A stretch of 64,000 bases of DNA from Sutcliffiella horikoshii (GCF_002157855.1 NZ_CP020880.1:1798001-1862000), one strand, 5' to 3'. Counted from the first letter of the stretch, positions 1 through 8,610 are shown. Numbers and translations: made by a program. Notes: generated by a model from the sequence alone, not told the origin.

Positions 1-101
1 AAGGCATTCCACTGTTGCTTGATATCCATAACTCTGTCCTTCTTTCTCGAAAAGTCTACCTACATCTTAACAAGGGTGGGCAAGGAAGAAAAGAAAAATA
101 G
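1..101 (+). CDS. C-terminal end of an upstream gene, possibly ylbC (partial)
   Basis: One frame is open from the window edge to a TAG at 99-101 and encodes a hydrophobic then basic tail (about 32 residues, containing GIPLLLDIHNSVLL). The gene upstream of ylbD in B. subtilis is ylbC, a CAP-domain protein, so this may be its end. The assignment rests on gene order only; the fragment is too short to recognise a domain. Confidence 0.35.
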   Translation, partial: GIPLLLDIHNSVLLSRKVYLHLNKGGQGRKEK

Positions 102-165
102 GCGAACGCTTTTACTTTTTCGAAATAAAATAAACTAGGCATATTAACGAGAGAGGGGTGAGAGA

Positions 166-567
166 ATGGCAACCAAACAAAAACATCCTAGCATTGAAAA
201 GTTCAAAGAATTTGTAAAAAAACATCCAAAGCTTTCTCAAGAAGTTAAAAGCAAGAAAAAGACATGGCAGGAACTATTTGAAGAATGGTACTTATTAGGG
301 GAAGAGGACGAAAGTTGGAAAAGTTTCCGTGATGAGGAGACACAAGAAGGTACAACAGAAAAAACAACCAAATCCACTGATGTTATTCCTCAACTGCTGC
401 AATCAATAAAAAAAATGGATATGAACCAGATGCAATACCATCTGACAAATGTCAATTCTGCTATAGGGAATATTCAGCAGTTAATTTCACAGTTCATTCC
501 GAATTCAACAAAAGGCAGTTCCCCGACTCAGGGTGTGAAAAATCCTTTTTCGTTTCGAAAAGATTAG
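166..567 (+). CDS. ylbD: YlbD-like spore coat protein
   Basis: Small, charged, 133-residue protein resembling YlbD, a spore coat-associated protein of Bacillus. No signal peptide or membrane segment. The N-terminal third is very Lys-rich; the middle has an acidic EEWYLLGEEDESW stretch; the C-terminus is polar. The ATG is preceded by a clear ribosome binding site (GAGAGGGGTGAG). The gene is followed after 15 bases by ylbE, as in B. subtilis, so the two are probably cotranscribed and share the terminator at 833-867. Family membership is inferred from residue pattern plus the ylbD-ylbE-ylbF order; the biochemical role is not known to me. Confidence 0.85.
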   Translation: MATKQKHPSIEKFKEFVKKHPKLSQEVKSKKKTWQELFEEWYLLGEEDESWKSFRDEETQEGTTEKTTKSTDVIPQLLQSIKKMDMNQMQYHLTNVNSAIGNIQQLISQFIPNSTKGSSPTQGVKNPFSFRKD

Positions 568-582
568 GAATGGATGAGACAT

Positions 583-822
583 ATGAGAAAAGACGTCTAT
601 GAGTATATCCAAAAAAAGAAAACGTTAAAAAGCTACTTAAGAGAACAGCCGATTTGGTATCGAACCTTAACTAGAAACCCAGAAAAGCTCAATGATTTTG
701 AGTTGTCTTCCATGCACTATTATAAACAGACTATCCCCCATAAAGTGGAGAAATTCCAAAACTCTGTTCAAATGGCTTCCATGATGGTTCATATGTTTCA
801 GACAATGAAGAACATGGACTAA
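583..822 (+). CDS. ylbE: YlbE-like protein
   Basis: Small 79-residue cytoplasmic protein of the YlbE family; function unknown. Two in-frame ATGs occur at 574 and 583. The purine-rich site AGGAATGG at 566-573 is correctly spaced only for the second, so 583 is preferred. The protein is basic and aromatic-rich in the first half (WYRTLTRNPEKL) with a Met-rich C-terminus (MASMMVHMFQTMKNM). It lies 15 bases after ylbD and just before a rho-independent terminator, so it is probably the last gene of that transcript. Confidence 0.85.
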   Translation: MRKDVYEYIQKKKTLKSYLREQPIWYRTLTRNPEKLNDFELSSMHYYKQTIPHKVEKFQNSVQMASMMVHMFQTMKNMD

Positions 823-832
823 ACTCCACATC

Positions 833-867
833 AAGCGCACCGCTTTTTAGCGGGCGTTTTTTTTTCT
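833..867 (+). terminator. Terminator after ylbD-ylbE
   Basis: GC-rich hairpin with arms around CGCACCGCT and AGCGGGCG, followed by nine T residues. Confidence 0.85.
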
Positions 868-934
868 TATTCGAATAGAATATATACTCCTTTCTCACAC
901 TATAGAAAAAGCTATGAGAGAAAGGAGCAAAAAA

Positions 935-1360
935 ATGAAGAAATCAATGATAATAATAATATGCCTCGTCACACTCGCGCTTGGAGGTTGTAAAGAAGAG
1001 CAGCAAAAGCCTGAAAGCGAAGGTGTATCAGGGGGAGAAGTGATGGAGGTCCTTTCCACACATACAACGTCAGATAAGAAAGACATCTCCATGACCATTC
1101 ATCATACAGTCAAAGGTCAGGACATCTATTTAGAATGTATTATTACTCCAAATTTCGAATTTAAAGAGAGCAGAGAGACTAAAAAACAAGGGGAAGGCCA
1201 AGTAGTTGTGTACCTGGATAATAAAAAATGGGGCAACTTCGCTAAAGGGGCATTCATTCTTAAAGACGTACCAAGAGGTAAACATAACTTAACGGTCAAA
1301 TTGCTGCATAATGACTTGACGGAATATGGAATCGAACAGACAATCCAAGTAGAAATTTAA
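935..1360 (+). CDS. Predicted lipoprotein of unknown function
   Basis: 141-residue protein with a textbook lipoprotein signal: MKK, a hydrophobic stretch (IIIICLVTLAL) and the lipobox LGGC with Cys19 as the lipidation site. The mature part has a polar linker followed by a beta-rich region (VVVYLDNKKWGNF, IQVEI) that looks like a small immunoglobulin-like or FixH-like extracellular domain; this is an impression only. The start at 935 is chosen because AAAGGAG lies 8 bases upstream; an ATG at 914 in frame has no such site. The gene is inserted between ylbE and ylbF, where B. subtilis has none. LspA, encoded at 51897, would process it. Confidence 0.75.
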   Translation: MKKSMIIIICLVTLALGGCKEEQQKPESEGVSGGEVMEVLSTHTTSDKKDISMTIHHTVKGQDIYLECIITPNFEFKESRETKKQGEGQVVVYLDNKKWGNFAKGAFILKDVPRGKHNLTVKLLHNDLTEYGIEQTIQVEI

Positions 1361-1424
1361 TCCCCCCTTAGGGTATTATACATCTCTAGAAAAACATGGT
1401 ATGATGGATTTGGAGGTGTATACG

Positions 1425-1877
1425 ATGATGATTGCTACTTTTGAGCATGTTCAAATGGTTGAAAAAGCGGAAGAATTAGCGAAAATGATCTGGCAGTCCG
1501 AACTTGCGGAAGATTATCATCGCTGTTTAAATAATTTACAACATGACGAAGAAGCACAGAAGCTTATCCGTGCATTCGATTCTATAAAAGAAAAATATGA
1601 GGAAGTTCAACGTTTCGGGAAATATCATCCCGATTACCGTAAAGTAACCCTCGAAACTCGTGAGTTGAAACGTAAAGTGGATCTCCACGAAACCATTCAC
1701 GCTTTTAAACAAGCGGAAGATGCCATTCAAAAAACACTGGATGAAATAAGTGTGATGATAGGGCAGGCCGTATCGACAAATGTCAAGGTTCCAACAGGAA
1801 ACCCATTCTTCGATTCCATGTCAAGCTGCGGTGGCGGCTGCGGCTCAGGCGGCGGCTGTGGATGTAAAGCAAGCTAA
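1425..1877 (+). CDS. ylbF: YlbF/RicF, RNA-maturation and competence/sporulation regulator
   Basis: About 150-residue all-helical YlbF family protein. In B. subtilis YlbF (RicF) forms a complex with YmcA and YaaT that carries iron-sulfur clusters, works with RNase Y in mRNA maturation and promotes Spo0A activation, competence and biofilm formation. The C-terminus here ends in a cysteine/glycine cluster (CGGGCGSGGGCGC), consistent with cluster-binding cysteines. The start at 1425 is set by GGAGGTG at 1412-1418; ATG at 1401 overlaps that site and is rejected. A strong terminator follows at 1884, so it is transcribed alone or with the preceding lipoprotein gene. Confidence 0.9.
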   Translation: MMIATFEHVQMVEKAEELAKMIWQSELAEDYHRCLNNLQHDEEAQKLIRAFDSIKEKYEEVQRFGKYHPDYRKVTLETRELKRKVDLHETIHAFKQAEDAIQKTLDEISVMIGQAVSTNVKVPTGNPFFDSMSSCGGGCGSGGGCGCKAS

Positions 1878-1883
1878 ACCCAA

Positions 1884-1915
1884 CAAGAAGCTGCAAAAAC
1901 TGCAGCTTCTTTTTT
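1884..1915 (+). terminator. Terminator after ylbF
   Basis: Perfect hairpin AAGAAGCTGCA / TGCAGCTTCTT with a five-base loop, then a T run. Confidence 0.9.
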
Positions 1916-1931
1916 GAATAAGAAAATTTAT

Positions 1932-2064
1932 AGCTGTTGATTGGAGCAAATGGCGAAGACTCCTGAGGGAGATAGCGGTAGCTTGAGACCCCGCAGGCTT
2001 GCCGAGGAGGCTCTCGTCAGCCCCTAGGAAAGCGAAGCCATTTTGCGGAAATCAACTGCGGCGG
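1932..2064 (+). repeat. Dispersed palindromic repeat, copy 1 (forward)
   Basis: Starts AGCTGTTGATTGGAGCAAAT and ends with AAATCAACTGCGG. The ends are inverted repeats (GCTGTTGATT against AATCAACTGC, one mismatch). It shares most of its sequence with copies at 8719, 25670, 29725, 39501 and 41168, including the CCCCGCAGGCTTGCCGAGGA core. Non-coding and intergenic. Confidence 0.9.
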
Positions 2065-2081
2065 ATAGCCAATCAACTAAA

Positions 2082-2414
2082 TTATTTAACTCTTAACCGA
2101 ATGCAATCATCACAAAGGTTGCCACAACAGAACATCTTTTCTTGAGGTACATAAAAGCGGTGTCTGTAAACAAAAAGACCTTTATCTCTTCGCACAAAAT
2201 GCGTTTCCACCGTTACTTTCTTCTTATGCATCGCTATCTTTGAACAAACACCAATAAAGGATCTGCCCTTTTCCTCCCAACCAGAAATATGTTCAGGATC
2301 AACCTCTACATATAGAAAAGGAATACCAGCTACATGTTTTCTGAAACAGCAAATGACTATATCATGTTTATTTAGTTCTTCTAAAAACACATCCCAAATC
2401 TGTTCCAGCTCCAT
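2082..2414 (-). CDS. Hypothetical protein with C-terminal cysteine cluster
   Basis: 110-residue protein not recognised as a named family. It has no membrane segment or signal. The middle is beta-strand-like (KKKVTVETHFVRRDKGLFVYRHRFYV) and the C-terminus holds closely spaced cysteines (CCGNLCDDC), suggestive of metal or thiol chemistry but not proof. Reading on the minus strand, GAAAGGG precedes the ATG at a good distance. It is the only gene in the ylbF-ylbG interval and stands opposite to both neighbours, with a dispersed repeat just beyond its stop codon. B. subtilis has no gene here. Confidence 0.65.
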   Translation of the reverse strand: MELEQIWDVFLEELNKHDIVICCFRKHVAGIPFLYVEVDPEHISGWEEKGRSFIGVCSKIAMHKKKVTVETHFVRRDKGLFVYRHRFYVPQEKMFCCGNLCDDCIRLRVK

Positions 2415-2547
2415 GGAAAACGCCCTTTCTTTCTATTTAATGATCGAAATATTCCCTAATTGGTGTGCTTAAAGTATGTCATAATATTTCCATTCATGCT
2501 AAACTATAATAAAAACGTGGATCAATCTTCTTAAAGGGGTAAAATAT

Positions 2548-2823
2548 ATGCTATCACAAAGACAAGGCATTGTAGTGTGGCTCCATTCATTGAAGCAAGC
2601 CAAGCTGCTCAGGCGCTATGGAAATGTCATCTATATATCTAAAAAATTGAAATATGTTCTGTTCTACTGTAACAGTGAGGATACAGAAGTATTAGTGGAA
2701 AAGCTAAATAGGCAATCGTATGTAAAAAAGGTAGAAGTTTCTCATAAGCCTTCCATTAAAACTCATTATGAAAACTCCAGACCGGACAAAGCAAAAGAGT
2801 ATGACTATAAGATGGGCTTATAA
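2548..2823 (+). CDS. ylbG: YlbG family protein (DUF2129)
   Basis: 91-residue protein of the YlbG family; role unknown. The family core VVWLHSLKQAKLLRRYGNVIYISKKLKYVLFY is visible at residues 11-42. AAAGGGG sits upstream of the ATG, and a TATAAT hexamer at 2505-2510 may be the -10 of its promoter, although no good -35 was seen. The bidirectional terminator at 2824-2874 ends the transcript. Confidence 0.88.
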   Translation: MLSQRQGIVVWLHSLKQAKLLRRYGNVIYISKKLKYVLFYCNSEDTEVLVEKLNRQSYVKKVEVSHKPSIKTHYENSRPDKAKEYDYKMGL

Positions 2824-2874
2824 AAAAAGCAGTACAAACTTAAGTAATTAGGTTTTGTACTGCTTTTTTTTATT
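2824..2874. terminator. Bidirectional terminator between ylbG and the converging gene
   Basis: Stem AAAAAAGCAGTACAAA pairs with TTTTGTACTGCTTTTTTT. A-rich on one side and T-rich on the other, so it can end both the plus-strand ylbG and the minus-strand gene at 2909. Confidence 0.9.
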
Positions 2875-2908
2875 AACTAAAGATGTCCGACACTGATATG
2901 TTTCATGA

Positions 2909-3298
2909 TTACCTTAAAGCGGGAATATAATGATTTAACCGCAATATTCCAATTAAATAGTGAAAGTAAAGCTCTTTCTCTGCGAAGACTTCAGTAGGTT
3001 TTACTTCGAATTGAATGATTTCCTTATCTAACTCTTTTGCCAAAGCTTGAAAAAGATCAGCGCGTTTATTCGGTTGGAATTGGTGGTTCGGAATTCCTTC
3101 CAAACTGATGTAAAGAGCTTGGAAATCACCAGGGTTTGTTGGTTTCATCACAACAACAAAAGATGATAGTTTTCGTTCATTTTTCACTGTATGGAGCATG
3201 ATAAGATGTTGCAGTCTATTTTTATTACTTCTTGCCAGCTCCATAAGTTCATATATATCAGAGTAGCCTTCCCCGAGTTCTATAAATCGTTGTATCAT
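2909..3298 (-). CDS. DUF7147/YlbA-like conserved protein
   Basis: 129-residue soluble protein beginning MIQRFIELGEGYSDIYEL. I associate this start with a conserved Bacillus family (DUF7147, YlbA-like) that databases sometimes label methylthioribose kinase without support; it lacks kinase motifs and is far too short. The pattern is alpha/beta, with FVVVMKPTNPGDFQALYISLEGIP central. It converges on ylbG and diverges from the small membrane protein at 3393. Function unknown; the family name is from memory. Confidence 0.7.
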   Translation of the reverse strand: MIQRFIELGEGYSDIYELMELARSNKNRLQHLIMLHTVKNERKLSSFVVVMKPTNPGDFQALYISLEGIPNHQFQPNKRADLFQALAKELDKEIIQFEVKPTEVFAEKELYFHYLIGILRLNHYIPALR

Positions 3299-3392
3299 GT
3301 TACTTCTCCTCTCAACGTGCTTTACTCAAACATACTTTACCATGTTCCATTTGAAAATTGAAGAGAATATAATGCTTGAAGGAGGTATGCCG

Positions 3393-3710
3393 ATGCTTTG
3401 GTTCACCTTGATTCTAATAGCAGGTTTGATCATTTTGTATATTCATGACCATTTTTACGGGAAGAACGTTTCCCCGTCCAATAAGGGTCTACCTATTAAA
3501 GGGATGTTGGTAACAGGGATTTTATACTATCTTGTTCAAGAAGGTCTCTTAACCAAGGAAGAAGAAAAAGAATTAGAAGAAAGCAGTCTCGAAGAATTAG
3601 AAGGCTATGTTTCAGAGAAGGGCATCCTGAACCAGGACGAATGGGGAGAACTATGTTTATACCAATGTGAGACAAATGAGAATGTGTTTGATCTCGACAT
3701 GCCAACATAA
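3393..3710 (+). CDS. Small single-pass membrane protein, unknown function
   Basis: 105-residue protein with one N-terminal hydrophobic segment (WFTLILIAGLIILYI, about residues 3-17) and a cytoplasm-type acidic tail rich in Glu (TKEEEKELEESSLEELEGYV), which looks helical. The start is fixed by AAGGAGGT at 3379-3386, six bases before the ATG at 3393; the longer reading from 3297 has no such site and would overlap the divergent gene. It lies between ylbG and rsmD. I do not recognise the family. Confidence 0.7.
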   Translation: MLWFTLILIAGLIILYIHDHFYGKNVSPSNKGLPIKGMLVTGILYYLVQEGLLTKEEEKELEESSLEELEGYVSEKGILNQDEWGELCLYQCETNENVFDLDMPT

Positions 3711-3719
3711 TTATCTAAC

Positions 3720-3750
3720 AAAAAAACCCTGCTCGGATGTCCGGGCAGGG
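3720..3750 (-). terminator. Leftward rho-independent terminator before rsmD
   Basis: On the minus strand: CCCTGCCCGGACATCCGAGC then AGGG and seven T. Perfect apart from one wobble pair. No annotated leftward gene reaches it from the right. Confidence 0.75.
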
Positions 3751-3819
3751 TCCTTCCATCCCTTGAAACTAATCAAGGTTAAGAAGGCAAAGGGAGAGGA
3801 GAAACCGGAGGAAGAACTT

Positions 3820-3906
3820 ATGGGGAAACGTAAGTCTTCTCCGCGGTTGGCAACAACATCACACGAAAGGATGTTGTTAACAATAAGTATGAACCAAAAG
3901 GTGTAA
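3820..3906 (+). CDS. Possible 28-codon leader peptide upstream of rsmD
   Basis: ATG at 3820 preceded by a very good ribosome binding site (CCGGAGGAAG, spacing about 6) opens 28 codons ending TAA at 3904-3906. The peptide starts MGKRKSSPRLATTSHERM. No family is known to me. The same purine-rich bases are the complement of the pyrimidine blocks of the proposed minus-strand RNA, so the ribosome binding site may be coincidental. Confidence 0.25.
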   Translation: MGKRKSSPRLATTSHERMLLTISMNQKV

Positions 3907-4020
3907 TGCTATACACAATTGATAAAACTAAAATTGCGCCCGAGAAATGCTTTTGAAATTCATGTCGAATATGATAGGATATTGTTGATTGGTAATTTCG
4001 AAACAAAGTATGGTGAGAAA

Positions 4021-5083
<1,063 letters not shown>

Positions 5084-5086
5084 ACT

Positions 5087-5133
5087 AAAAGCTCTTATGA
5101 AAGATTTATTTAATTTTCATAAGAGCTTTTTTC
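5087..5133. terminator. Bidirectional terminator between coaD and ylbJ
   Basis: Stem AAAAGCTCTTATGAAA with TTTTCATAAGAGCTTTTTT; serves the converging genes on both strands. Confidence 0.9.
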
Positions 5134-5144
5134 TTTGTCTTAAT

Positions 5145-6383
5145 TTAAGCATGTTCGTTTTTAACTGCTCCTCTTAACAGAAGCAACAGGTATATCCATA
5201 ACATTGTAATCGTAAATATCGGACCATATGTCTGAAACAGACCAAAGGCGGTTTCCCAAAAACCTTCAGGCAAATATGGTGAAAAGACAGGAAGCTCTCC
5301 GTCAGCTGTTTCAAACCCTTTTAACTTTTGATTTAACGGGTGCCATAGAATAAAAGTAATGACTGCTGCAAAGATACCATGCAGGATACGGGCAAGAAAA
5401 AAAGGTTTAAAGCGAATATCAGACTCCGCCAGAATGCTTGCAACCTGTGCTTGAACGGAAAATCCACTGAAAGCGAGGAAAAAGCTTGTCACGATAATCT
5501 GTTCCATTAGACTGACCCCTGAAATTTCACTTGTCAGTTTTCCGCCAAGCGTTATTTCAAACAGGCCTGAAATGAGAGGATAACTAAGATCTTTTGAAAT
5601 ATCGAAAATTCCAAGTAAAACACTGATAATGGCTGCAAGTATTGCTGTAACAGAAAATAAGGAAAGCATGCTGTTTAACACCGAAAAGAGGATCAAGAAT
5701 CCCCCCACCATTAATAGTGTCTGAACAGAGGACAATACCGCATCTCCAAGTAGCTTGCCAATAGGCTTATTGTTTTTTAGACGCGTTTTGTGTAATTCAG
5801 AAAAGGCTCTTCTGATGGAAACTTTTTGAGGGGTTCTAGAAAGGTCTTCTTGACGCTTGGAAACATAGTAAGGACCATAAAATCGCATAATTAAACCGAC
5901 ACAAATATTTCCTAAATAATGGGCCGCAGCAAGTATAATCCCGACCTTAGGATTGTGGAAAAAGCCAACAGCTATAGCACCAAAAATAAATAGTGGATTT
6001 GATGAATTGGTGAAGGAAACAAGGCGTTCGCCCTCGATTTGTGTAATTTGGTTTTCCTGACGCAGTCTCACTGTTAATTTCGCTCCAGAAGGATAACCCG
6101 ACGCCATTCCCATTGCCCATACAAAACCTCCGACTCCAGGCACCCTGAAGAGTGGTCGCATTAATGGCTCTAGTATAACGCCGATAAAAGCCACAACCCC
6201 AAATCCGATCAGCAGCTCACTGATTATCAAAAAAGGTAAAAGAGAGGGGAATACTATATCCCACCACATATTAAGTCCCCTTACACTTGCTTGAAAAGAA
6301 GCTTGAGGGTTAAGAATAAGGGATAGTGTAAGCAGGGAAATAATAATAGCAAAAATAACTGTCTTGACTTTCGAATAGTCCAA
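5145..6383 (-). CDS. ylbJ: YlbJ sporulation integral membrane protein
   Basis: About 412-residue polytopic membrane protein of the YlbJ/nucleoside-recognition type, needed for heat-resistant spores in B. subtilis, where it is made in the mother cell under sigma-E. Many hydrophobic segments are visible (AIIISLLTLSLIL, IVFPSLLPFLIISELLIGFGVVAFIGVI and others) and the conserved MGMASGYPSGAKLT loop lies near residue 90. The start is taken as a TTG at 6383, nine bases after GGGGG on the minus strand; ATGs further upstream (MLMKGVNRL) lack spacing to that site. Flanked by coaD (converging) and ylbK (diverging). Confidence 0.93.
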   Translation of the reverse strand: MDYSKVKTVIFAIIISLLTLSLILNPQASFQASVRGLNMWWDIVFPSLLPFLIISELLIGFGVVAFIGVILEPLMRPLFRVPGVGGFVWAMGMASGYPSGAKLTVRLRQENQITQIEGERLVSFTNSSNPLFIFGAIAVGFFHNPKVGIILAAAHYLGNICVGLIMRFYGPYYVSKRQEDLSRTPQKVSIRRAFSELHKTRLKNNKPIGKLLGDAVLSSVQTLLMVGGFLILFSVLNSMLSLFSVTAILAAIISVLLGIFDISKDLSYPLISGLFEITLGGKLTSEISGVSLMEQIIVTSFFLAFSGFSVQAQVASILAESDIRFKPFFLARILHGIFAAVITFILWHPLNQKLKGFETADGELPVFSPYLPEGFWETAFGLFQTYGPIFTITMLWIYLLLLLRGAVKNEHA

Positions 6384-6609
6384 CCGATTAACCCCCTTCA
6401 TAAGCATATAAAACAAGTAATATATCCACTACTTCAAATTAAGAATTAGCTCTCCATTTCTTTTTTGTACAAGAATGAATGGGTTTTTGTTAGAATAATA
6501 ATAATTACCCCTTAATTGGCAACCAGGTTTGTCCCGTCACCTTACCTTTCAATATACGTAAAAGGGATGGTGGAATAGAACCTAAAATGACCCAAGTCTT
6601 CACAGTTTG
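6384..6609. other. Divergent intergenic region between ylbJ and ylbK
   Basis: AT-rich region of 345 bases in all up to ylbK. Apart from the candidate ylbK promoter at 6610 I see no coding sequence or strong hairpin. A sigma-E promoter for ylbJ is expected here from B. subtilis but no convincing match was found by eye. Confidence 0.5.
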
Positions 6610-6638
6610 TTCACCAAGAAAAAGGATTAGCGTATGAT
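6610..6638 (+). promoter_or_regulatory. Candidate sigma-A promoter of ylbK
   Basis: TTCACC (-35), 17-base spacer, TATGAT (-10), about 90 bases before the ylbK start. Confidence 0.45.
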
Positions 6639-6728
6639 ACATTATAGGAATCAAAGGATAATGGTATAGGACTTGATAATTTGGTTGCTGTAAAGCTTAG
6701 GTGGCTGTACACAGCTTGAGGTGATAAC

Positions 6729-7526
6729 TTGAAGGAACCTATAGTAGGAATAGCATTGGGATCTGGTGGGGCACGGGGTTTTGCACACCTTGGCGCACTG
6801 AAAGTATTGCAAGAAGAAAACATAAGCGTGGATCTTATCGCCGGAAGTAGTATGGGGGCACTTGTAGGAAGCTTCTATGCAATGGGACATGATATGGATC
6901 GCCTTTATAAAATTGCCACTGCATTCAAACGAAAGTATTACTTGGACTTTACTGTACCGAAAATGGGATTTGTAAGTGGAAACCGGGTGAAGGAACTTAT
7001 CCGGATGTTCACTCAAAACAAAAACATTGAAGAATTAGACATCCCCCTTTCCATCGTTACGACAGATCTGGAAAAGGCGGAGAAAGTAGTTTTAACGAGC
7101 GGTCCTATATCCGATGCCGTGAGGGCTAGTATTTCCATTCCAGGAATTTTTGTACCTGAAAAGGTAAATGGCCGTTTGCTTGTCGATGGTGGAGTGGTAG
7201 ACCGTGTTCCTGCTAGCGTAGCAAAAGAAATGGGTGCGGATATCGTTATCGCAATAGACGTTTCGCAAGTCAAAACGAATGAACCGGTTAATTCGATTTT
7301 CGATGTTATTTTGCAAACAATTGATATTATGCAAAATGAGTTGGTCAAACGAAGTGAAACAGAGGCTGATGTCATGATCAGGCCTGCTGTTGCTCATTAC
7401 AGTTCACGGGCATTTACCAACATTGAGGAAATTATCCGAATCGGTGAAGAAGCAACTAGACTGCAAATTCCCTATATTAAGAAGACGATAGAGGAGTGGA
7501 AGGAGAAACAGCAACATGAAAAGTAG
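6729..7526 (+). CDS. ylbK: YlbK patatin-like phospholipase/esterase
   Basis: 265-residue patatin-family hydrolase (NTE/RssA-like). The oxyanion loop GSGGARGFAHLG is at residues 11-22, the nucleophile elbow GSSMG near residue 42, and the catalytic Asp in DGGVVDRVP near residue 157, so the Ser-Asp dyad is complete. Substrate unknown; family members act on lysophospholipids and acyl esters. The start is TTG at 6729 behind GAGGTGA. Its last codons overlap the ylbL start by 11 bases, so ylbK and ylbL are probably translationally coupled. Confidence 0.93.
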   Translation: MKEPIVGIALGSGGARGFAHLGALKVLQEENISVDLIAGSSMGALVGSFYAMGHDMDRLYKIATAFKRKYYLDFTVPKMGFVSGNRVKELIRMFTQNKNIEELDIPLSIVTTDLEKAEKVVLTSGPISDAVRASISIPGIFVPEKVNGRLLVDGGVVDRVPASVAKEMGADIVIAIDVSQVKTNEPVNSIFDVILQTIDIMQNELVKRSETEADVMIRPAVAHYSSRAFTNIEEIIRIGEEATRLQIPYIKKTIEEWKEKQQHEK

Positions 7527-8541
7527 ATATTTTATGAGGTCCCTGTTAATTGGGATAGTGCTGGCGGTGGTCTTGAATTTTGTGACATTGCCTTATTATG
7601 TAACACGTCCAGGTGATGCACAGGAATTAAGACCACTTGTATCTGTAGAAGGCGGGGATGAAGACGAAGGAAGCTTTATGCTGACCACGGTTAAAATGGG
7701 AAAGGCCAACATTTTTACGTATGCTTTTGCAAAAGTAAGCGAATACCAAAATATCTTCCCTATTAACCAGATCCGTGCTGAGGATGAAACGGATGAAGAG
7801 TATAACTACCGCCAGTTACATATGATGGAAAGTTCCAAGGAAACAGCTATAAAAATAGCTTATGAGAAGGCCGGTAAAGAGGTCGAACTTGTTTCTAAGG
7901 GAGTATATGTTTTTAGTGTAAAAAAAGGACTAGCAGCTGAAGGTAAGCTAGATATTGGCGACCGTATTACACATATTGATGGGAAAGAAACAGCTACAGC
8001 AGAGGAACTGATGGAAGTGGTCGGGGAAAAATCCATCGGAGACACAATAGAGCTCACTTATGATCGAGACGAGGAAGAAAAAACAACTTCCATTACATTA
8101 GGAGAGCATCCGGAAGATCCAGACCGTGCTGGCCTTGGAATCAGTTTATTGACTGATTACGAAATTACGATGGATCCACCTATTACCATAAATTCCGCAC
8201 AAATTGGAGGGCCATCAGCAGGTTTGATGTTCTCCTTGGAAATATATAACCAACTTCTAGACGAAGACATTTCCAAAGGCTATGATATCGCAGGCACAGG
8301 AGCAATCAATGAAAAAGGAGAAGTGCTCCGAATCGGCGGCATCTCCCAGAAAATTGTTGCAGCCGATAACTCAGGAGTTGATATTTTCTTTGCGCCGAAT
8401 GAAAAAGGTGCAGAAGGCTCCAATTATCAAGAAGCTCTTGTAGCGGCAGAAGATATTAACACATCCATGAAAATTGTACCTGTAGATACATTTGAAGATG
8501 CGGTTGAGTATTTGGAGCAGTTGGAAACTAAAAGTGAATAA
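7516..8541 (+). CDS. ylbL: YlbL, membrane-anchored PDZ-Lon (S16) protease
   Basis: 341-residue protein with an N-terminal membrane anchor (LLIGIVLAVVLNFVTLPYYV), a PDZ domain (about residues 125-200, GDRITHIDGKETAT) and a C-terminal Lon-type S16 peptidase domain. The catalytic Ser is in GGPSAGLMFSLE and the Lys in GGISQKIVAA, so the dyad is complete. In B. subtilis YlbL is linked to recovery from DNA damage by degrading the checkpoint inhibitor YneA together with CtpA. AAGGAG precedes the ATG. The gene ends at a strong terminator. Confidence 0.95.
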   Translation: MKSRYFMRSLLIGIVLAVVLNFVTLPYYVTRPGDAQELRPLVSVEGGDEDEGSFMLTTVKMGKANIFTYAFAKVSEYQNIFPINQIRAEDETDEEYNYRQLHMMESSKETAIKIAYEKAGKEVELVSKGVYVFSVKKGLAAEGKLDIGDRITHIDGKETATAEELMEVVGEKSIGDTIELTYDRDEEEKTTSITLGEHPEDPDRAGLGISLLTDYEITMDPPITINSAQIGGPSAGLMFSLEIYNQLLDEDISKGYDIAGTGAINEKGEVLRIGGISQKIVAADNSGVDIFFAPNEKGAEGSNYQEALVAAEDINTSMKIVPVDTFEDAVEYLEQLETKSE

Positions 8542-8545
8542 AGGG

Positions 8546-8588
8546 AAAACGCCTCACCATTTTTTGGATGAGGCGTTTTTCTTTTTTT
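8546..8588 (+). terminator. Terminator after ylbK-ylbL
   Basis: Stem AAAACGCCTCA with TGAGGCGTTTTT, then a T-rich run. Confidence 0.9.
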
Positions 8589-8610
8589 AAAGATAAGGAA
8601 GTATAAAATC

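Larger units (their letters stand above)
3720..3906 (-). ncRNA. Candidate minus-strand small RNA, or ylbH-leader region
   Basis: This gap lies directly upstream of rsmD (ylbH), where a structured ylbH leader has been proposed in Bacillus. The strongest structure is a hairpin at 3727-3750 (CCCTGC...GCAGGG, about 11 pairs). It has no T run on the plus strand but is followed by seven U on the minus strand, a complete terminator for a leftward transcript. The minus-strand RNA would contain unpaired pyrimidine blocks complementary to ribosome binding sites (TTCTTCCTCCGG, TTTCTCCTCTCCC) and a second hairpin (AACAACATC/GATGTTGTT). No convincing minus-strand promoter was found. The direction of transcription is the open question. 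Confidence 0.45.

Noticed and set aside
1932-2064. Insertion sequence with a transposase
   Set aside because: The element is only about 133 bases and non-coding; no transposase frame is found in any copy in this window.
3667-3906. 79-codon frame joining the end of the 3393 gene to the rsmD leader
   Set aside because: The first part overlaps a real gene and crosses the terminator hairpin; only the last 28 codons have a start signal and are listed as a weak candidate.
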